A stretch of 64,000 nucleotides of DNA, taken from contig NC_021673.1 in assembly GCF_000247815.1 (NCBI RefSeq), positions 47,118,069 to 47,182,068 on the forward strand, written 5' to 3'. The translations under genes and the position numbers were made by a program. Positions 61,224 to 64,000 of the stretch are shown here, piece by piece (position 1 is the stretch's first letter; every line of letters starts with the position of its first letter). Source of the DNA: Ficedula albicollis (Eukaryota > Chordata > Aves > Passeriformes > Muscicapidae). The notes below the pieces were generated by a model, which worked only from the letters and a program-made list of their open reading frames with translations, was not told the origin of the DNA and made no database searches.

Positions 61224-61528
61224 TTAATTTTGTTTATTGGGAGCATGGGGAGAAAGGCAGACAAGACATGAAAATACAACAGTAGAAAAAGAAAGGAGGG
61301 TGATGACAAAAATCCACCCTTCAGAGGTGTTTGGAGCAGATTCTTTGATGTATGGTTCATCTTCTGGAGTCTGATCTGTCTTAAGTCCAGGAATGCTACT
61401 TTCCCAGCCATAACTTGGACACAGATTGCCCACAAGCTGCACTGCGAAGCACTCTTCCAGCAATTCTTTAACTCCTTTCAGCAGAAGCTGTGTCTTGTCT
61501 TTTAAGCCAGATGGGTGACCATAAAAAT
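61224..61528 (-). CDS. Candidate terminal coding exon of an unidentified membrane or GPI-anchored protein (partial)
   Basis: On the minus strand a pyrimidine-rich acceptor (ending CTCCTTAG at 61529) opens a 305-nt exon in phase 1. It encodes 100 residues and a stop. The residues include FYGHPSGLKDK, KGVKELLEECFAVQLVGNLC, an acidic TPEDEPYIKES linker, and a C-terminal hydrophobic stretch GWIFVITLLSFSTVVFSCLV followed by a short tail. A poly(A) signal (61238-61233) overlaps the last codons, and a T/GT-rich element follows at about 61,203-61,185. The arrangement fits the end of a type I membrane or GPI-anchored protein. I do not recognise the family. CDCP1, expected here by human synteny on this strand, has a long cytoplasmic tail that this exon lacks. 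Chance ORF remains possible. Confidence 0.4.
61233..61238 (-). terminator. Minus-strand poly(A) signal of the unidentified exon
   Basis: AATAAA on the minus strand, with a downstream element GTTTTTTTTTGGTGAATGTT about 30 nt later. Together they form a plausible 3' processing site for the exon at 61,224-61,528. Confidence 0.45.
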
Positions 61529-61659
61529 CTAAGGAGAATGTGAGAGAGATTGGCCTGCAGAGCTGACCAGCCAAATGTATAAAATGTCATAGTACATAAG
61601 TATATAGCCAAGTGTACTTTTTCCTAAGATTTTTGACTAGTAAGGAAAAATATTGTCTT

Positions 61660-62315
61660 CTGAGATATTAGACACATGCTTGAACCTGTTGGAAACCTGA
61701 AGGCTGGGAGGTTTGAACTTTCTGTGATTTCTTGCACTGATCCCCAGGGGAACTCTGCTTTCAACCTGTGGCCTTGGAGAAGGCTTCCAAATTTGAGTGA
61801 TGGGAGTTGGAATCACTGGTGTGTAGTTCGAATAGAAGTGTCTAATGTCACATGGGGAAGGGTTTGGAATTTGGGGTTTTAGAATATAGTAATGGGCACG
61901 AGACAAGATGGAGATTTTTTCTTCCTTCTTGTTCCTTCTTCTTGGTTTTAGGCAGTAATTTTTGGTTGGATGGAAGGTGCTGCACTACGGGTCACAGGTG
62001 TTTGGTCATTGGGTCAAATGTAAAAATAATGTAGCTGTTAGTTTTCAATTGGACAATTAGGCTTTAAAAGACCTTGTAACGAGCGAGATAAAGCTCCATT
62101 TTCTCGCTTTTAGCTTGTTAGCACTCACTGTACTATAGATAAGAATTAATAAAATAATGTAGCTGTTAGTTTTCAATTGGACAATTAGGCTTTAAAAGAC
62201 CTTGTAACGAGCGAGATAAAGCTCCATTTTCTCGCTTTTAGCTTGTTAGCACTCACTGTACTATAGATAAGAATTAATAAACAGCTGAGTCGGAACGAAA
62301 AACTTTGTCTCTCAT
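61660..62315 (+). mobile_element. Probable solo LTR of an endogenous retrovirus-like element
   Basis: The block has the layout of an LTR: a 5' part beginning with TG, a region with TTGTAACGAGCGAGATAAAG, then AATAAACAGC and a terminal stretch ending TTTGTCTCTCA. No internal coding sequence follows, which would fit a solo LTR. I could not find a clear target-site duplication, so the ends are approximate. A 128-bp internal duplication doubles the poly(A)-signal region. Confidence 0.45.
62023..62278. repeat. Direct duplication of 128 bp within a probable LTR
   Basis: Copies 62023-62150 and 62151-62278 look identical by eye. Each ends in GAATTAATAAA, so the candidate LTR poly(A) signal is doubled. 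Confidence 0.9.
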
Positions 62316-64000
62316 GTTTCAATTCCAACTCTGAAGGCAGAGGAAAAAGAAGATAGCCACTCGTATGCCTTGCTGGTTTAAGATATTTAGAAATTTGTTC
62401 TTCAATAACCGAGAGAAGAGAAATTAGAGAGGAAGATCTAATCACTTGCTTTTTTTTTTATTGCTCTGAAAGATTAACCTATAAAATGTTCACTAAACAA
62501 TCATACTAGAATATTTTATTAGGCCTTTGGTTACATTTTAGGGTTTGCCTCTTGTTAAATAAACTTTCATTGACTTAAGGAAACCATGGGAAAACCTATT
62601 AACTATTTATAAGCTTTTGAATGGGTAAAGCATTCAGCTGTGAAAGGAATTAGCAAGTATCTAAACAGATTTAATTAACCAGAAAGTAGAAGTTTTAATT
62701 TACTATGCAAATATTAAATTTAAAAGATTCAAGCTGTTGAGCTAGCATTTTACTAAAATGATGACTCTTCTACAAAAACATTTATCACTGCATTTTTCTT
62801 TAAAGACCTCATTTCTGAGTATATCTGGAGCAGGGACATTTTTCTAAGTAGCCTGATAATTTCTGTCTCAGGAGAAGCTGCCAGTGGATGTCCAGGTCTT
62901 CAAAGCTGAAAGATTCTGGCTGTCATGGCCCACAGTTCTCATGCAGAATTTAGTATGAGCAAAACTCAGCTTAAACTGTAAAGCAGTAGTTTTTAGTTTG
63001 GTTTTTTTTCCCCCTTTGTAGTTAACCCTGTATTACAAAACAACACTTCTGTCCATTTGTTCCTGGGTTACTTTTTCCTGAAGCCATTAAATAAAAGTAG
63101 CATTCTTAGAGGAAAAAACACACCACTAGTTTGCTTCTCCTTTATTTTAGAAAACCACACACCACCTTTTAAATAAAAAGCATTTGCGATGATGAATTTG
63201 AAGCAGATGCTAAAACCATTTGGCTTACAAGTCTGCAGTTCATACTCGTGAGACCAAGTGGTGAATCTCATTTAAGGACAGGTTCTTTTGTGCAGAAAAC
63301 TAGATTTACACACGTAATATGCAGCTGTTTCCCATCATTAATCTCATGTGTGAAGGGAGGTGTCCATAGGGGCTCTGTTGGCCATTTTTAGCCCTTAAGG
63401 TAAAGACCAATATGGGATATTTTTCCCATCATGGCAAGTGGCAAAGGTTTTATCACCTTCAGGCAAACCATTCCCAGGGTACCCGAGGAAGAGGAACACC
63501 CAAGTCTGTCCCCATTTAATTTAAGGAGGTGAAAGGGAAGTGTCCCCTCACCTCCTCTCATAGTTACCCAACCAACCTTCCAAAGGATGCAGCCTGCAAA
63601 AGAAATGGCAAAACAACAAGAGCAACCAACAACTGAAATAAAAATACCAAAAGAAATGGCAAAACAAGAGCAACCAACAACTGAAATAAAAATAAAATTT
63701 TAAATAAATTAACAAAATCAATTTAATGAATTGAATATTAAAGGAAACTAAGTATTAAATACATGCAATTTGAAATGAAAAAAAAATACTTAATTTCAAA
63801 ATTTTATTTTAAAATGAATAAACAGATAAAAAGAGGAGCACATACTTTACATGAAACATTTAGGTGGTTCTAAATAATACTTTCTCAAATCATATAATCT
63901 CCGGTTAGAAAAAAATAAAATAGTTCTGTTGCAAAGATGATAGGACACTGCCAAAACGCTTTCTCTCATTTTCTTCTCAGAAAGCACTTTTCAGAAAGTA
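62316..64000. other. AT-rich right end without a firm gene
   Basis: The sequence is AT-rich, with A-rich tracts after 63,590. On the minus strand a 42-nt interval at 63552-63593 is bounded by TTTTGCAG and GTGAGG and is in a phase compatible with the exon at 61,528. Such short intervals arise often by chance, so it is not called as an exon. Confidence 0.5.
63597..63702. repeat. Direct duplication of about 51 bp, A-rich
   Basis: CAAAAGAAATGGCAAAACAA and the bases that follow occur at 63597 and again at 63648, with a three-base indel. The surrounding sequence is A-rich and holds no gene. Confidence 0.85.

Overview
This window looks like nuclear DNA of a bird, most likely a passerine. It holds two spliced vertebrate genes with typical GT-AG introns. 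It also holds several CR1 LINE 3' ends, LTR-retrotransposon-like sequence of a kind common in birds, and a SINE with a tRNA-Ile-like head and a CR1-like tail, which resembles the passerine family TguSINE1. The gene order EXOSC7 then CLEC3B matches human 3p21.31. There ZDHHC3 lies to the left of EXOSC7 on the opposite strand and CDCP1 lies to the right of CLEC3B on the opposite strand.

Layout. Positions 1 to 9,480 are AT-rich sequence without a supportable exon. They are probably intron of a leftward gene; ZDHHC3 would be expected from synteny, but I see none of its coding sequence. Positions 9,450 to 11,060 are a GC/CpG-rich promoter-like block with a minus-strand splice donor, interrupted by a 982-base run of G. 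Positions 11,235 to 14,870 are a patchwork of CR1, LTR-like sequence and tandem duplications. A second CpG-rich block from about 16,020 to 16,600 is the EXOSC7 promoter and first exon. EXOSC7 runs from 16,487 to 37,585 on the plus strand in eight coding exons (290 codons plus stop), with a poly(A) signal at 38,002. A repeat-bearing spacer follows. CLEC3B (tetranectin) runs from 46,892 to 53,473 on the plus strand in three coding exons (201 codons plus stop). The last 10 kb contain a CR1 copy, a probable LTR, and a minus-strand terminal-exon candidate at 61,224 to 61,528 that I cannot name.

The two named genes are not functionally linked. EXOSC7 is a structural subunit of the RNA exosome in nucleus and cytoplasm. 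CLEC3B is a secreted trimeric C-type lectin-like protein that binds plasminogen kringle 4. Their adjacency is conserved synteny, not an operon.

A dominant feature is a set of probable assembly faults. There are three poly-G runs of 982, 944 and 414 bases and one of about 70 bases. There are also about ten nearly identical direct duplications of 50 to 443 bp, one pair separated by a single N and one pair flanking a poly-G run. These look like gap filling and false (haplotype) duplication and should be resolved before any biological reading of these stretches. All exons of both named genes lie outside them.
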